Below, piece after piece: positions 43,276-51,233 of a stretch of 64,000 nt of DNA (the stretch's first letter is position 1; each line of letters starts with the position of its first letter). This DNA comes from Lentzea fradiae. GTDB taxonomy: Bacteria > Actinomycetota > Actinomycetes > Mycobacteriales > Pseudonocardiaceae. The notes under the pieces were generated by a model. The model saw only the letters and a list, made by a program, of their open reading frames with translations, was not told where the DNA came from and did not search any database. The position numbers and the translations under genes were made by a program. The DNA is taken from positions 372,001-436,000 of the forward strand of contig NZ_FNCC01000002.1 of NCBI RefSeq assembly GCF_900100955.1, written 5' to 3'.

Positions 43276-44217
43276 ATGGCGGATGACCTGGAGCTTCGCT
43301 TCGAGCGCACCGTGCAGGCGGAAGCGCGCATCGAGCCGCGCGACTGGATGCCCGACGGCTACCGCAAGACACTGATCAGGCAGATCGCCCAGCACGCGCA
43401 CTCCGAGATCATCGGCATGCAGCCGGAGGGCAACTGGATCAGCCGCGCGCCCTCGCTGCGCCGCAAGGCGATCCTGCTGGCGAAGGTGCAGGACGAGGCC
43501 GGGCACGGCCTGTACCTGTACTCGGCGACGGAGACGCTCGGCGCCGACCGCGAGGACCTGACGACCAAGCTCATCGAGGGCCGCCAGAAGTACTCCTCGA
43601 TCTTCAACTACCCGACGCTCACCTTCGCCGACGTCGGCGTCATCGGCTGGCTGGTCGACGGCGCCGCGATCTGCAACCAGGTGCCGTTGTGCCGCACGTC
43701 GTACGGGCCGTACGCGCGCGCCATGATCCGCATCTGCAAGGAGGAGTCGTTCCACCAGCGTCAGGGCTACGAGCTGCTCATGACGATGATGCGCGGCACG
43801 CAGCAGCAGCGGGACATGGTGCAGGACTCCGTCAACCGCTGGTGGTGGCCGGCGCTGATGATGTTCGGCCCGCCGGACGACGAGTCGCCGAACACCGCGC
43901 AGTCGATGGCGTGGCGGATCAAGCGCGACACCAACGACGAGCTGCGACAGAAGTTCGTGAACATGAGCGTGCCGCAGGCCGAGGCGCTCGGCGTGACGTT
44001 CCCCGACCCGGAGCTCAAGTGGAACGAGGAGCGCGGGCAGTACGACTTCGGCACACCCGACTGGGACGAGTTCTGGCAGGTCGTCAAGGGCGGCGGCGTC
44101 TGCAACGCGCAGCGCGTCGCCCACCGCCGCAAGGCCCACGAGGACGGCGCGTGGGTCCGTGAGGCCGCTGTCGCGCACGCCGCCAAGCAGGCCGTCACGA
44201 AGGAAGGTGCCGCGTGA
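43276..44217 (+). CDS. paaA: Phenylacetyl-CoA epoxidase, catalytic subunit A
   Basis: A 313-residue diiron oxygenase subunit that epoxidises the aromatic ring of phenylacetyl-CoA with O2. Carboxylate/histidine iron ligands appear in the helical bundle: the first in [17 protein letters not shown], then [17 protein letters not shown] and, later, [17 protein letters not shown]. The length and C-terminal [15 protein letters not shown] match PaaA. It is the first of five overlapping genes (paaABCDE). The window holds no PaaK ligase, PaaG/J/Z or regulator, so the rest of the pathway must be elsewhere. Confidence 0.96.
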   Translation: MADDLELRFERTVQAEARIEPRDWMPDGYRKTLIRQIAQHAHSEIIGMQPEGNWISRAPSLRRKAILLAKVQDEAGHGLYLYSATETLGADREDLTTKLIEGRQKYSSIFNYPTLTFADVGVIGWLVDGAAICNQVPLCRTSYGPYARAMIRICKEESFHQRQGYELLMTMMRGTQQQRDMVQDSVNRWWWPALMMFGPPDDESPNTAQSMAWRIKRDTNDELRQKFVNMSVPQAEALGVTFPDPELKWNEERGQYDFGTPDWDEFWQVVKGGGVCNAQRVAHRRKAHEDGAWVREAAVAHAAKQAVTKEGAA

Positions 44218-44498
44218 GCACGTCTTGGCCGCTGTGGGAAGTGTTCGTGCGCGGTAAGCGCGGCCTGAACCACGTGCACGTCGGTTCGCTGCACGCGCCG
44301 GACGCGGAGATGGCGCTGCGCAACGCCCGCGACGTCTACACGCGCCGCAACGAGGGCGTGTCCATCTGGGTCGTGCCCGCGACCGCGATCACGGCCTCCT
44401 CGCCCGACGAGAAGGACCCGTTCTTCGCGCCGTCCGGCGACAAGGTGTACCGGCACCCGACGTTCTACGCGATCCCCGAGGACGTGCCGCACCTATGA
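44214..44498 (+). CDS. paaB: Phenylacetyl-CoA epoxidase subunit B
   Basis: A 94-residue small subunit of the epoxidase complex. The family pattern is clear: [20 protein letters not shown], then [22 protein letters not shown], then [16 protein letters not shown]. PaaB bridges A-C heterodimers into the larger assembly. GTG 44214 overlaps the paaA stop by 4 bp and the stop overlaps paaC by 4 bp, consistent with made-to-order stoichiometry. The protein is full length for the family. Confidence 0.95.
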   Translation: MSTSWPLWEVFVRGKRGLNHVHVGSLHAPDAEMALRNARDVYTRRNEGVSIWVVPATAITASSPDEKDPFFAPSGDKVYRHPTFYAIPEDVPHL

Positions 44499-45379
44499 GC
44501 TTCGACAACGCGTACGAGTCGCTCCTCGGCCACGAGGACGCGCATTGGGCGTTCGGGACGGGCTTCTCCGAGGCCCTGTCCGGCGTGGACCGCGAGTTCC
44601 CGGCGGGCGTCGACCGCGAGGCGCTCGCGGCGTACTGCCTGATGCTCGGCGACGACGCGCTGATCTGCTCGCAGCGCATCGCGGAGTGGTGCTCGCGCGC
44701 CCCCGAGCTGGAGGAGGACATCGCGCTCGCGAACATCGCGCTCGACCTCCTCGGCCAGGCCCGGATGCTGCTCACCCGCGCCGGCGAGGTGCTCGGCAAG
44801 ACCGAGGACGAGCTGGCGTACCTGCGCGACGAGCGCGAGTTCCGCAACGTGCACCTCGCCGAGATCGACTGCGGTCCCGGCCCCGGCGGTGACTTCGGCA
44901 CGACCATCGCGCGCCTGCTGGTGTTCTCGTCGTGGCGGCTCGCGTTGTTCTCCCGCCTGCGCGGCTCCGCGGACCCGGTGCTCGCGGCGATCGCCGAGAA
45001 GGGCCTGAAAGAGCTGGCCTACCACCGCGACCACGCCGCCCAGTGGACCGTCCGGCTCGGCGACGGCACCGACGAGTCGCACCGCCGGATGCAGGCGGGG
45101 CTGGAACGCGTGTGGCCGTTCGTGGACGAGCTGTTCGCGACGCACGAGGTCGAGGCGCGCCTGTCCGGCGTTGCCGTCGACCCGGCGTCACTTCGGTCCG
45201 AAGTGGACGGTGTGCTGGCCGCGGTGCTCGACGCCGCCGGTCTCACGCGTCCCGCGGACACGAAGGCCGCGCGGGTGGCGGGCATGGCCGGACGCGACGG
45301 CGTGCACACCGAGGTCATGGGCTACCTGCTGGCCGAGATGCAGCACCTGCACCGCTCGATGCCGGGAGCGGTCTGGTGA
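44495..45379 (+). CDS. paaC: Phenylacetyl-CoA epoxidase, structural subunit C
   Basis: A 294-residue helical subunit related to PaaA but lacking a full diiron site; it pairs with PaaA and helps hold substrate. Family landmarks are GDDALICSQRIAEWCSRAPE, EDIALANIALDLLGQARML, then EKGLKELAYHRDHAAQW and EVMGYLLAEMQHLHRSMPG at the C-terminus. ATG 44495 overlaps paaB, and the stop overlaps paaD by 4 bp. Length is normal. Confidence 0.95.
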   Translation: MSFDNAYESLLGHEDAHWAFGTGFSEALSGVDREFPAGVDREALAAYCLMLGDDALICSQRIAEWCSRAPELEEDIALANIALDLLGQARMLLTRAGEVLGKTEDELAYLRDEREFRNVHLAEIDCGPGPGGDFGTTIARLLVFSSWRLALFSRLRGSADPVLAAIAEKGLKELAYHRDHAAQWTVRLGDGTDESHRRMQAGLERVWPFVDELFATHEVEARLSGVAVDPASLRSEVDGVLAAVLDAAGLTRPADTKAARVAGMAGRDGVHTEVMGYLLAEMQHLHRSMPGAVW

Positions 45380-45867
45380 CGACGGCACTGGAGGTCGCGT
45401 CGGCCGTGCGGGACCCGGAGCTCCCGGTCCTCACGCTGGCCGACCTCGGCGTGCTCCGCGAGGTGTCCGAAGAGGACGGTCGCGTCGTCGTCACCATCAC
45501 CCCGACCTACTCGGGCTGTCCCGCGATCGACGAGATGGGCGCCGACCTGCGCCGCTCGTTGCGCGCGGCGGGCTTCGCCGAGGTCGAGGTGCGCCTGTCG
45601 CTCTCCCCGGCCTGGACGACCGACTGGATCAGCTCCGAAGGCCGGTCGAAACTGGCGGAGGCGGGCATCGCGCCCCCCGCGCGGATCGGCCCGCGGGCGG
45701 CGGGCCCGGTCCCGCTGAACCTCGTGCCGCCGTCGCGCCAGGTCGCCTGCCCGCGCTGCGGCTCGCCGAACACGGCGGAGATCTCCCGGTTCGGCTCGAC
45801 CGCCTGCAAGGCGCTGCGCCGCTGCAACGCCTGCTCCGAACCGTTCGAGCACGTCAAGGAGATCTGA
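45376..45867 (+). CDS. paaD: Phenylacetyl-CoA epoxidase maturation protein D
   Basis: A 163-residue protein of the MIP18/DUF59 type, thought to help assemble iron-sulfur or diiron centres of the epoxidase. The N-terminal domain has VRDPELPVLTLADLGVLREV and TPTYSGCPAIDEMGADLR. The C-terminal zinc-ribbon-like part has two CxxC pairs, ACPRCGSPNT and RRCNACSEPFEH. GTG 45376 overlaps the paaC stop and gives the standard N-terminus. The stop abuts the paaE start with no gap. Confidence 0.93.
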   Translation: MTTALEVASAVRDPELPVLTLADLGVLREVSEEDGRVVVTITPTYSGCPAIDEMGADLRRSLRAAGFAEVEVRLSLSPAWTTDWISSEGRSKLAEAGIAPPARIGPRAAGPVPLNLVPPSRQVACPRCGSPNTAEISRFGSTACKALRRCNACSEPFEHVKEI

Positions 45868-46908
45868 GTGGCCCGCCGCGCTGCCTTCCACAAGCTGACG
45901 GTCGCCCACGTCGACCGCCTCTGCGACGACGCCGTGGCCGTCACGTTCGACGTGCCGTCCGAGCTGAAGGACGAGTTCGCGTTCACCGCGGGCCAGTACC
46001 TGACGCTGCGCCAAGGCGACGAACGCCGCTCGTACTCGATCTGCGCCCCCACGGGCGCCGCCCCGCGCATCGGCGTCCGCCGCGTCGAGGGAGGCCGGTT
46101 CTCGACCTGGCTGGTCGACAAGGTCACGCCCGGCGACGTCGTGGAGGTCCTGCCGCCCCTGGGCAAGTTCACGCCCACCGGCACCGGCACGCACCACGGC
46201 CTGGTCGTCGCGGGCTCGGGCATCACCCCGGCCCTGTCGATCGCCGCGACGGTCCTCGCCACCGGCGCCCGCGTGACGCTGCTCTACGGCAACCGCAGCA
46301 CCAGCACCGTGATGTTCGCCGACGAGCTGGCCGACCTGAAGGACCGCTACCCGGCGACGTTCCAGCTGGTCCACGTCCTGTCCAGGGAACCGCGCGACGT
46401 GGAGCTGTTCACCGGCCGCCTGACCGCCGAGAAGCTCACGGCCCTGTTCGGCTCCGTCGTGCCGTTCGACGCCATCGACGAGTGGTGGCTCTGCGGCCCG
46501 TACGAGATGGTCCAGGACGCCACAGCCGTCCTGCGCGACCGCGGTGTGCCGACCGACCGCGTCCATCACGAGCTCTTCTACGTCGACGCCCCACCACCCC
46601 CACCCCGCCGCACCGAGGCAGTGGCCGACGCCGCCGCCACCGTGACGGTCGTGCTGGACGGCAAGTCGACCACCCTCCCCCTCCCCGCCGACGAGCCGAT
46701 CCTCGACGCGGCCCAGCGCGTGCGCGCCGACCTGCCGTTCGCCTGCAAGGGCGGGGTGTGCGGCACCTGCCGGGCGCTCGTGACGGACGGCAGCGTGGAG
46801 ATGCGCCGCAACTACGCCCTCGACGAGACGGAGGTGGCGGCCGGGTTCGTGCTGACGTGCCAGGCGCTGCCGACGAGCGAGCGCGTGACGGTCGACTTCG
46901 ACGCCTGA
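45868..46908 (+). CDS. paaE: Phenylacetyl-CoA epoxidase reductase subunit E
   Basis: A 346-residue NADPH:ferredoxin-type reductase that feeds electrons to PaaA. The FAD domain shows ERRSYSICAPTG near residue 52 and the NAD(P) domain VVAGSGITPALSIA near 113 with a WWLCGPYEMVQDA end. The C-terminal plant-type 2Fe-2S domain has cysteines in ACKGGVCGTCRAL and the fourth in VLTCQALPTS. GTG 45868 follows the paaD stop directly. A Pro-rich hinge (DAPPPPPRR) separates the reductase and ferredoxin parts. Confidence 0.95.
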   Translation: MARRAAFHKLTVAHVDRLCDDAVAVTFDVPSELKDEFAFTAGQYLTLRQGDERRSYSICAPTGAAPRIGVRRVEGGRFSTWLVDKVTPGDVVEVLPPLGKFTPTGTGTHHGLVVAGSGITPALSIAATVLATGARVTLLYGNRSTSTVMFADELADLKDRYPATFQLVHVLSREPRDVELFTGRLTAEKLTALFGSVVPFDAIDEWWLCGPYEMVQDATAVLRDRGVPTDRVHHELFYVDAPPPPPRRTEAVADAAATVTVVLDGKSTTLPLPADEPILDAAQRVRADLPFACKGGVCGTCRALVTDGSVEMRRNYALDETEVAAGFVLTCQALPTSERVTVDFDA

Positions 46909-46944
46909 GCGAAGCCTGAACGGAGTAGTCTGTTACTCCTTTGA

Positions 46945-46956
46945 GACCATATGGTC
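46945..46956. promoter_or_regulatory. 12-bp perfect palindrome ahead of the DUF3800 gene
   Basis: GACCATATGGTC ends 1 bp before the ATG at 46958. Just upstream is a second small inverted repeat, GGAGTA/TACTCC (46922-46927 and 46934-46939). No clear ribosome site lies between them and the start, so the message may be leaderless and the palindrome an operator over the start site. Function inferred only. Confidence 0.45.
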
Positions 46957-46957
46957 C

Positions 46958-47524
46958 ATGTGGCATGGATTTCTGGACGAGTCGCGCCGAGGCACGACCT
47001 ACCTCGTCGTAGCCGTCGTCGTACGGCCCCGTGAGCTGGACGGGGTGCGTTCGGCACTGCGCCGCTTGGTGCGGGCGGGGCAGCGACGCGTCCACTTCAA
47101 GAAGGAGAGCGATTCCCGCCGCCGGGAACTCGTCGCCCGGATGCGTCGGATGGGTTTGCGGGCGGCGGTGTGGACAGTGCGGGACTCCGACGACATCCGC
47201 GCCCGTCGGCTCTGCCTTTCCGCCGCCGCCACCTGGCTGCAGGAGCTCGGAGTCACGCGACTCGCCGTGGAGAGCTGTGCGCACCAGGACCTGCGCGACC
47301 GGCAGACACTCGCCGCCGTGCTGGAGAAGGTGGACGACCCGTTCGTCTACGAGCACCTGCGTCCCGCCGAGGATCCGGTGCTGTGGGCCAGTGACGCGGT
47401 CGCGTGGTGCTTCGGTGCGGGCGGCGACTGGCGCCAGCGCGTTCAGCCGATGCTCGACGCGGTGGTGCGACTCGACCAGGACCCGGAAAACGCGAAACCC
47501 GGCAACCGACCGTCCGGACGGTGA
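46958..47524 (+). CDS. DUF3800-like protein
   Basis: A 188-residue protein opening with WHGFLDESRRGTTYLVVAVVV, the DES motif start of DUF3800 (a predicted RNase H-fold family). Further acidic positions that could complete a metal site occur in LAVESCAHQDLRDR and WASDAVAWCFG. RRVHFKKESDSRRRELV fits the family's second conserved block. Some DUF3800 proteins belong to mobile or defence islands, but I see no partner gene here. ATG 46958 lies directly after a palindrome. The region ends in nested inverted repeats at 47496-47532. Confidence 0.65.
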   Translation: MWHGFLDESRRGTTYLVVAVVVRPRELDGVRSALRRLVRAGQRRVHFKKESDSRRRELVARMRRMGLRAAVWTVRDSDDIRARRLCLSAAATWLQELGVTRLAVESCAHQDLRDRQTLAAVLEKVDDPFVYEHLRPAEDPVLWASDAVAWCFGAGGDWRQRVQPMLDAVVRLDQDPENAKPGNRPSGR

Positions 47525-47532
47525 ACCGGGTT
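47496..47532 (+). terminator. Nested inverted repeats at the end of the DUF3800 gene
   Basis: AACCCGG (47496-47502) pairs with CCGGGTT (47526-47532), and inside it ACCGTCCGGACGGT (47509-47522) is a perfect palindrome. The stop codon lies within the structure. It may terminate transcription, although the stem has unpaired bases. Confidence 0.45.
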
Positions 47533-47641
47533 CACTTCCAGCTCCTATTGGAACTGACGACAAGGACTATAGCAGGGCCGACGCCCGCCCGTGATTCCGC
47601 ATCGCCCCACAAATCCCGGACGAACGTGCGACGATCGGCTC

Positions 47642-48298
47642 ATGGGGGTCGCCGTCCGCTCAACGCTCTGGGGTGCCGCCATCGGCACCCTGCTGATGGG
47701 CGTCTTCACCACGGTCATCGAACTGGCCTTCTCGAGCGACAGGCCGTCCCCGCTCTACGCCACGATCATCGCCACGTTCGTGGTCGCCGGGGTGTTCGGC
47801 GGCGTGCCGGGCACGTTCATCGGTGCCCTGGTCGGCTTCATCCGCGCTTCCGCCGAGCGGGCGAGGCACCCGCAGCCCGTCCACCTGAGGCCACCCCACC
47901 CGTCCCACCCGCGTCCGCGGCAGCAGCTTCCGCCGCCGCAGCCCTACGACATGTGGGCTGAGCTGGTTGAACGGTGTGCGGGGTCGACGCGCAGGGTCGC
48001 TGCCGCGGTGCGGACGGTGCCGAACTCCCCGGCCAAGGAGTGGCTGCAGCGGATCAGCGAGCAGCTCGTGCGGGAGCTCGACGACGTGCGCGGCATCGCG
48101 CAGCTTGGCAGGGCGCTGGGGGCCGTCGACCGGCAGCACCCCGTCTACCAGCGGCTGCTCAAGGCCGTGCAGGACTTCCGGCAGTTCGAGGGCGAGGTCG
48201 GGCGGGTCGCGTTGCAGATGTTCGACCACCCGGATCTGGACGAGGCGCGCACGCACCTGGAGATGCTCGAGCGGCAGCTGCCTCAGCTGTCGGCCTGA
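47642..48298 (+). CDS. Membrane protein with proline-rich linker and helical C-terminal domain
   Basis: A 218-residue protein of unrecognised family. Two hydrophobic helices (STLWGAAIGTLLMGVFTTVI and ATIIATFVVAGVFGGVPGTF) are followed by a Pro/His-rich linker (HLRPPHPSHPRPRQQLPPP) and an all-helical cytoplasmic domain. That domain has EWLQRISEQLVRELDDVRGI and HPDLDEARTHLEMLERQLPQ. ATG 47642 begins at the first helix; an earlier in-frame codon at 47591 has no support. The 3' end overlaps the convergent IMPase-like gene by 16 bp. Confidence 0.6.
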   Translation: MGVAVRSTLWGAAIGTLLMGVFTTVIELAFSSDRPSPLYATIIATFVVAGVFGGVPGTFIGALVGFIRASAERARHPQPVHLRPPHPSHPRPRQQLPPPQPYDMWAELVERCAGSTRRVAAAVRTVPNSPAKEWLQRISEQLVRELDDVRGIAQLGRALGAVDRQHPVYQRLLKAVQDFRQFEGEVGRVALQMFDHPDLDEARTHLEMLERQLPQLSA

Positions 48299-49104
48299 AG
48301 CGCCGACTGCCACCAGCCCAGCACGGTCTCGGCCGCGCCGGGGGCGGCCACGAGGAGGCCGTCCAGCGGGAGGTGGGTGTCCTCGCCGTGTCTGTCGAGC
48401 ACCACGGCGCCTGATTCCGCGGCCAACGACACCGCGCCGGCGACGTCCCATTCGCGGTAGCCGTGCAGGACGGCGGCGGAGGCGTGGCCCAGGGCCACTT
48501 GGGCGACGGCCAGACATTTCGAGCCGAGCACGCGTACGCCCGTGCCTGCTGTCGCCGCTGTGGAGATGAACTGGCCCATGCCCGGCCACGGGCCCGTGCG
48601 GGTCATCTCGGTGCACACGACCAACGGGTCCCCCTGGCGTTCGGTGAGGCGGACGGGGGTGCCGTTCGCGCGCATTCCGCGGTTTCGGGCGGCGGCGTAG
48701 ATCTGGGCGCGGTACGGGTCGGCGACCACGCCCACCACCGGGCCCCAGCGGTCCACCAGGGCGAGGCTGTAGGCACACCACGGGATGCCCGCTGTGTGGT
48801 TCGCGGTGCCGTCGACCGGGTCGACGACCCAGCGGAACTCAGCGTCGCCGCCGGGCGCGTCGGAGCCTTCGCAGAAGACCGGGATGGACGGGAACTCCGC
48901 GGTCAGCACGCGGCGCGTGTGGCGTTCGAGGGTGCGGTCGGTGTCGGTGACCCAGTCGAACGGCGACTCGCCGGGGTCGGGGTGTCCGCCGCGGCCCGCT
49001 GTGGCCGTGATGACGTCCGAGGCGTCGTTCGCGAGGCGGCCCGCCACCTCCAGCGCGACGGAGACCAGGCCGGGGTGCGCGGGGCGGGACGACAAGACGG
49101 TCAT
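48283..49104 (-). CDS. Inositol monophosphatase family protein
   Basis: A 273-residue Mg-dependent phosphatase. The metal site is formed by the glutamate/aspartate segment VTDTDRTLERHTRR, the WVVDPVDGTANHTAGIP motif near residue 93, and the WDVAGAVSLAAESGAVV motif near 223. The substrate could be inositol phosphate, histidinol phosphate or PAP. The central VFCEGSDAPGG replaces the usual GEE motif with a CEG segment. It is divergent from menG (165 bp between starts) and convergent with the membrane protein gene. Confidence 0.88.
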   Translation of the reverse strand: MTVLSSRPAHPGLVSVALEVAGRLANDASDVITATAGRGGHPDPGESPFDWVTDTDRTLERHTRRVLTAEFPSIPVFCEGSDAPGGDAEFRWVVDPVDGTANHTAGIPWCAYSLALVDRWGPVVGVVADPYRAQIYAAARNRGMRANGTPVRLTERQGDPLVVCTEMTRTGPWPGMGQFISTAATAGTGVRVLGSKCLAVAQVALGHASAAVLHGYREWDVAGAVSLAAESGAVVLDRHGEDTHLPLDGLLVAAPGAAETVLGWWQSALQADS

Positions 49105-49269
49105 GCCGGTCGAGTGTCGCGGGGTCGTGTGACCGGAGGTGGAAGCGGAGGTGACGAACCGGCGATCACCCGGCCACGACGTGAGGTGACCGGGTGCGAC
49201 ACACCGCGCGCCCGCCGTGCTGAAGGTGCCCTGAAGAAGATCTCAGCGCCTCTGTCTTAATCTCTAGAC

Positions 49270-49986
49270 ATGTCGCGAGCCGGCTTGGACAAGGACCCGC
49301 ACGAGGTCGCCGAGATGTTCGACGGCGTGGCCAAGGGCTACGACCGCACGAACTCGGTGATGACGCTGGGCTTCGACCGCCGCTGGCGGGAGTGGAGCAG
49401 GCGGGTGCTCGACGCCCGCCCCGGTGAGAAGGTCCTCGACCTGGCCGCCGGCACCGCCGTCTCGACCGTGCAGTACGCCGAGTCGGGCGCGTGGTGCGTG
49501 GCCGCCGACTTCTCGGTCGGGATGCTCGCGGGCGGGGCGCACCGCCCGGTCCCGAAGGTGGCCGCGGACGCGTTGCGCCTGCCGTTCAAGGACGACTCGT
49601 TCGACGCCGTCACGGTGTCCTTCGGCATCCGCAACTTCAACGACACCGTCGTCGCCCTGCGCGAGATGGCGCGCGTGGTGAAGCCGGGTGGCCGCATGGT
49701 GATCTGCGAGGTCTCCACCCCGGTGTGGAAGCCGTTCCGCTTCGTCTACATGCGCTACCTGCTGAAGCTGCTGCCGCTCATCGCCCGGTTCGTGTCGTCG
49801 AACCCGGCGGCCTACTCCTACCTGGCCGAGTCGATGAGGACCTGGCCGGACCAGCGGGCGCTGGCCGAGCTGATCTCCAAGGCGGGCTGGGAGGACGTCG
49901 CCTGGTTCAACCTGACCGGCGGCATGGTGGCCCTGCACCGCGCGACCAAGCCGAAGCCCTCACCCGCCGCGGAAACCGACGCCTGA
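49270..49986 (+). CDS. menG: Demethylmenaquinone methyltransferase
   Basis: A 238-residue SAM-dependent UbiE/MenG methyltransferase, the last step of menaquinone synthesis. Landmarks are [20 protein letters not shown] near residue 16, motif [17 protein letters not shown] near 55, [20 protein letters not shown], and [17 protein letters not shown] near 138. [16 protein letters not shown] matches the family C-terminal motif. The quinone it makes is used by complex I (nuo genes, 3 kb downstream) and is further reduced by MenJ (51234). A long palindromic hairpin follows its stop at 50003. Confidence 0.95.
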   Translation: MSRAGLDKDPHEVAEMFDGVAKGYDRTNSVMTLGFDRRWREWSRRVLDARPGEKVLDLAAGTAVSTVQYAESGAWCVAADFSVGMLAGGAHRPVPKVAADALRLPFKDDSFDAVTVSFGIRNFNDTVVALREMARVVKPGGRMVICEVSTPVWKPFRFVYMRYLLKLLPLIARFVSSNPAAYSYLAESMRTWPDQRALAELISKAGWEDVAWFNLTGGMVALHRATKPKPSPAAETDA

Positions 49987-50002
49987 CCGCCCCTATTTTC
50001 CG

Positions 50003-50051
50003 CACGCGGGGTCCCTACGTACTGTCACGTAGTACGTAGGGACCCCGCGTG
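50003..50051. terminator. 49-bp perfect palindrome, copy 1 (probable bidirectional terminator)
   Basis: A 21-bp left arm beginning CACGCGGGGTCC (50003-50023) and its exact complement (50031-50051) flank a GTCACGT loop. All 21 pairs are Watson-Crick. It lies between the ends of menG (49986) and the minus-strand gene (50054), ideal for terminating both. The second copy at 51094 shares 44 of 49 positions and the same loop, so it is also a repeated element. Confidence 0.85.
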
Positions 50052-50053
50052 AC

Positions 50054-51034
50054 CTAAACAGGGCGCCACAGCATGGCGCGGACGTCCGGGCGAGGACGTT
50101 GCGCCGCCGCTCGGTATGCACCCTGCAGTTCGGCCATCACCCCCGCGGGCTCCTTCTTCAAGCGCGAGGGGACCGTGTGCACGGTCAGCACCCCTTGAGC
50201 GAGCAGCGCCGAATGCTGGGCCATCGTGTGCGAGTAGCTCGCCGGTGAAAGGTGGAACTCGATCGAGTCGATCTGCCACGCCAGCCCGACTTCCTCCCAC
50301 CAGGCGTCCACGATGGCCAACTGGCTTCCCGCAGCCGACCTGATCTGAACGTTCCAGGTGGGTGCGGGCAGACCGGAATCCTTGATCAACGAGTGCGCCC
50401 ACGCCTCGGCGGCCGACCGGACGCCGTCGCGGATCTCCCCCAGCACCTGCCGAGGCAGGGCGGTGCCGCCCAGTCGCAGGTTCCGGAGCTCCCTCGTGAT
50501 GTCGTCGGGGGAGCAGAGTTGCCTCTGCACGGCATCCGCGATCAGCGCTCGAACCACGTCGAGACGAGACTCGCGCCGTGCGGCGTCGATGAGCGCACGG
50601 TCGAGGGCGGCGACTGGGAAACCGTTGATCATGTTGCCCGTCCAGGCCCGGTTCGTACGTTCGACGAGCATGAGTCCCTGGCTCGTGACCCCGCGTCCGT
50701 GGGGAACCAGGACGTGGATTCGCTGATCCTCCGGAAGACGCCGGACACCGTGGAGGCGAGCCGCTTCGAGGCCGGTCAGGAAGGTGAGCGGCCCTGCCCT
50801 GAGCAACGCACCCCGAACCAGTTGCCTGCGGCTCGGCGCTCCGCCGCTGAGCAGGTAGACGCCGAGGAACAGGCGTGTCCACCCGCCTCCCGGACGGCAT
50901 TTCAGCGCCATCGTGTTGCCGCTCAGTCCGAGGGCCAGCAGGTCACGGCGCGTAGCGACCGTGTCTTCGAACCAGTCACCGAGCACCGCGTAGTCAACCG
51001 ATCGCTTCTTCGCCATTCGACCAATCATCGGCAT
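50054..51034 (-). CDS. AbiEi-like N-terminus with DUF559/Vsr-type nuclease-like C-terminus
   Basis: A 326-residue protein. The N-terminal part (TRRDLLALGLSGNTMALKCR then RLFLGVYLL) resembles the AbiEi winged helix. A middle domain (LTFLTGLEAARLHGVRRLPE, VAALDRALIDAARRE) follows. The C-terminal part LAIVDAWWEEVGLAWQIDSI with a following EFH resembles the DUF559/very-short-patch endonuclease core. Such proteins are abundant and uncharacterised in actinobacteria. The start is uncertain: ATG 51034, 51028 and 51016 are all in frame with no clear ribosome site. The gene is bracketed by two copies of a 49-bp palindrome. Confidence 0.7.
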   Translation of the reverse strand: MPMIGRMAKKRSVDYAVLGDWFEDTVATRRDLLALGLSGNTMALKCRPGGGWTRLFLGVYLLSGGAPSRRQLVRGALLRAGPLTFLTGLEAARLHGVRRLPEDQRIHVLVPHGRGVTSQGLMLVERTNRAWTGNMINGFPVAALDRALIDAARRESRLDVVRALIADAVQRQLCSPDDITRELRNLRLGGTALPRQVLGEIRDGVRSAAEAWAHSLIKDSGLPAPTWNVQIRSAAGSQLAIVDAWWEEVGLAWQIDSIEFHLSPASYSHTMAQHSALLAQGVLTVHTVPSRLKKEPAGVMAELQGAYRAAAQRPRPDVRAMLWRPV

Positions 51035-51093
51035 ACGCCGCCACAGTTCAACCAACCTTGATCAACATGTGGACAACTCGCGATCTTCGATTG

Positions 51094-51142
51094 CACGCGG
51101 GGGCCTTTCGTACTGTCACGTAGTACGTGGGGGCCCCGCGTG
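51094..51142. repeat. 49-bp imperfect palindrome, copy 2
   Basis: The arms (51094-51114 and 51122-51142) flank the same GTCACGT loop as the copy at 50003. It has 17 Watson-Crick pairs, 2 G-U and 2 mismatches. It lies between the start of the AbiEi/DUF559 gene and menJ, where no gene ends, so a pure terminator role is less obvious than for copy 1. Five positions differ from copy 1. Confidence 0.85.
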
Positions 51143-51233
51143 GCGGAAAGAAGGGGGCGAGGCGGGGAGGGGTGGTCTCAGGAGGCGGCGGTTAGAGTCG
51201 CGGAGGAGTCACGGCACACGTTAGGGAGTCTGG

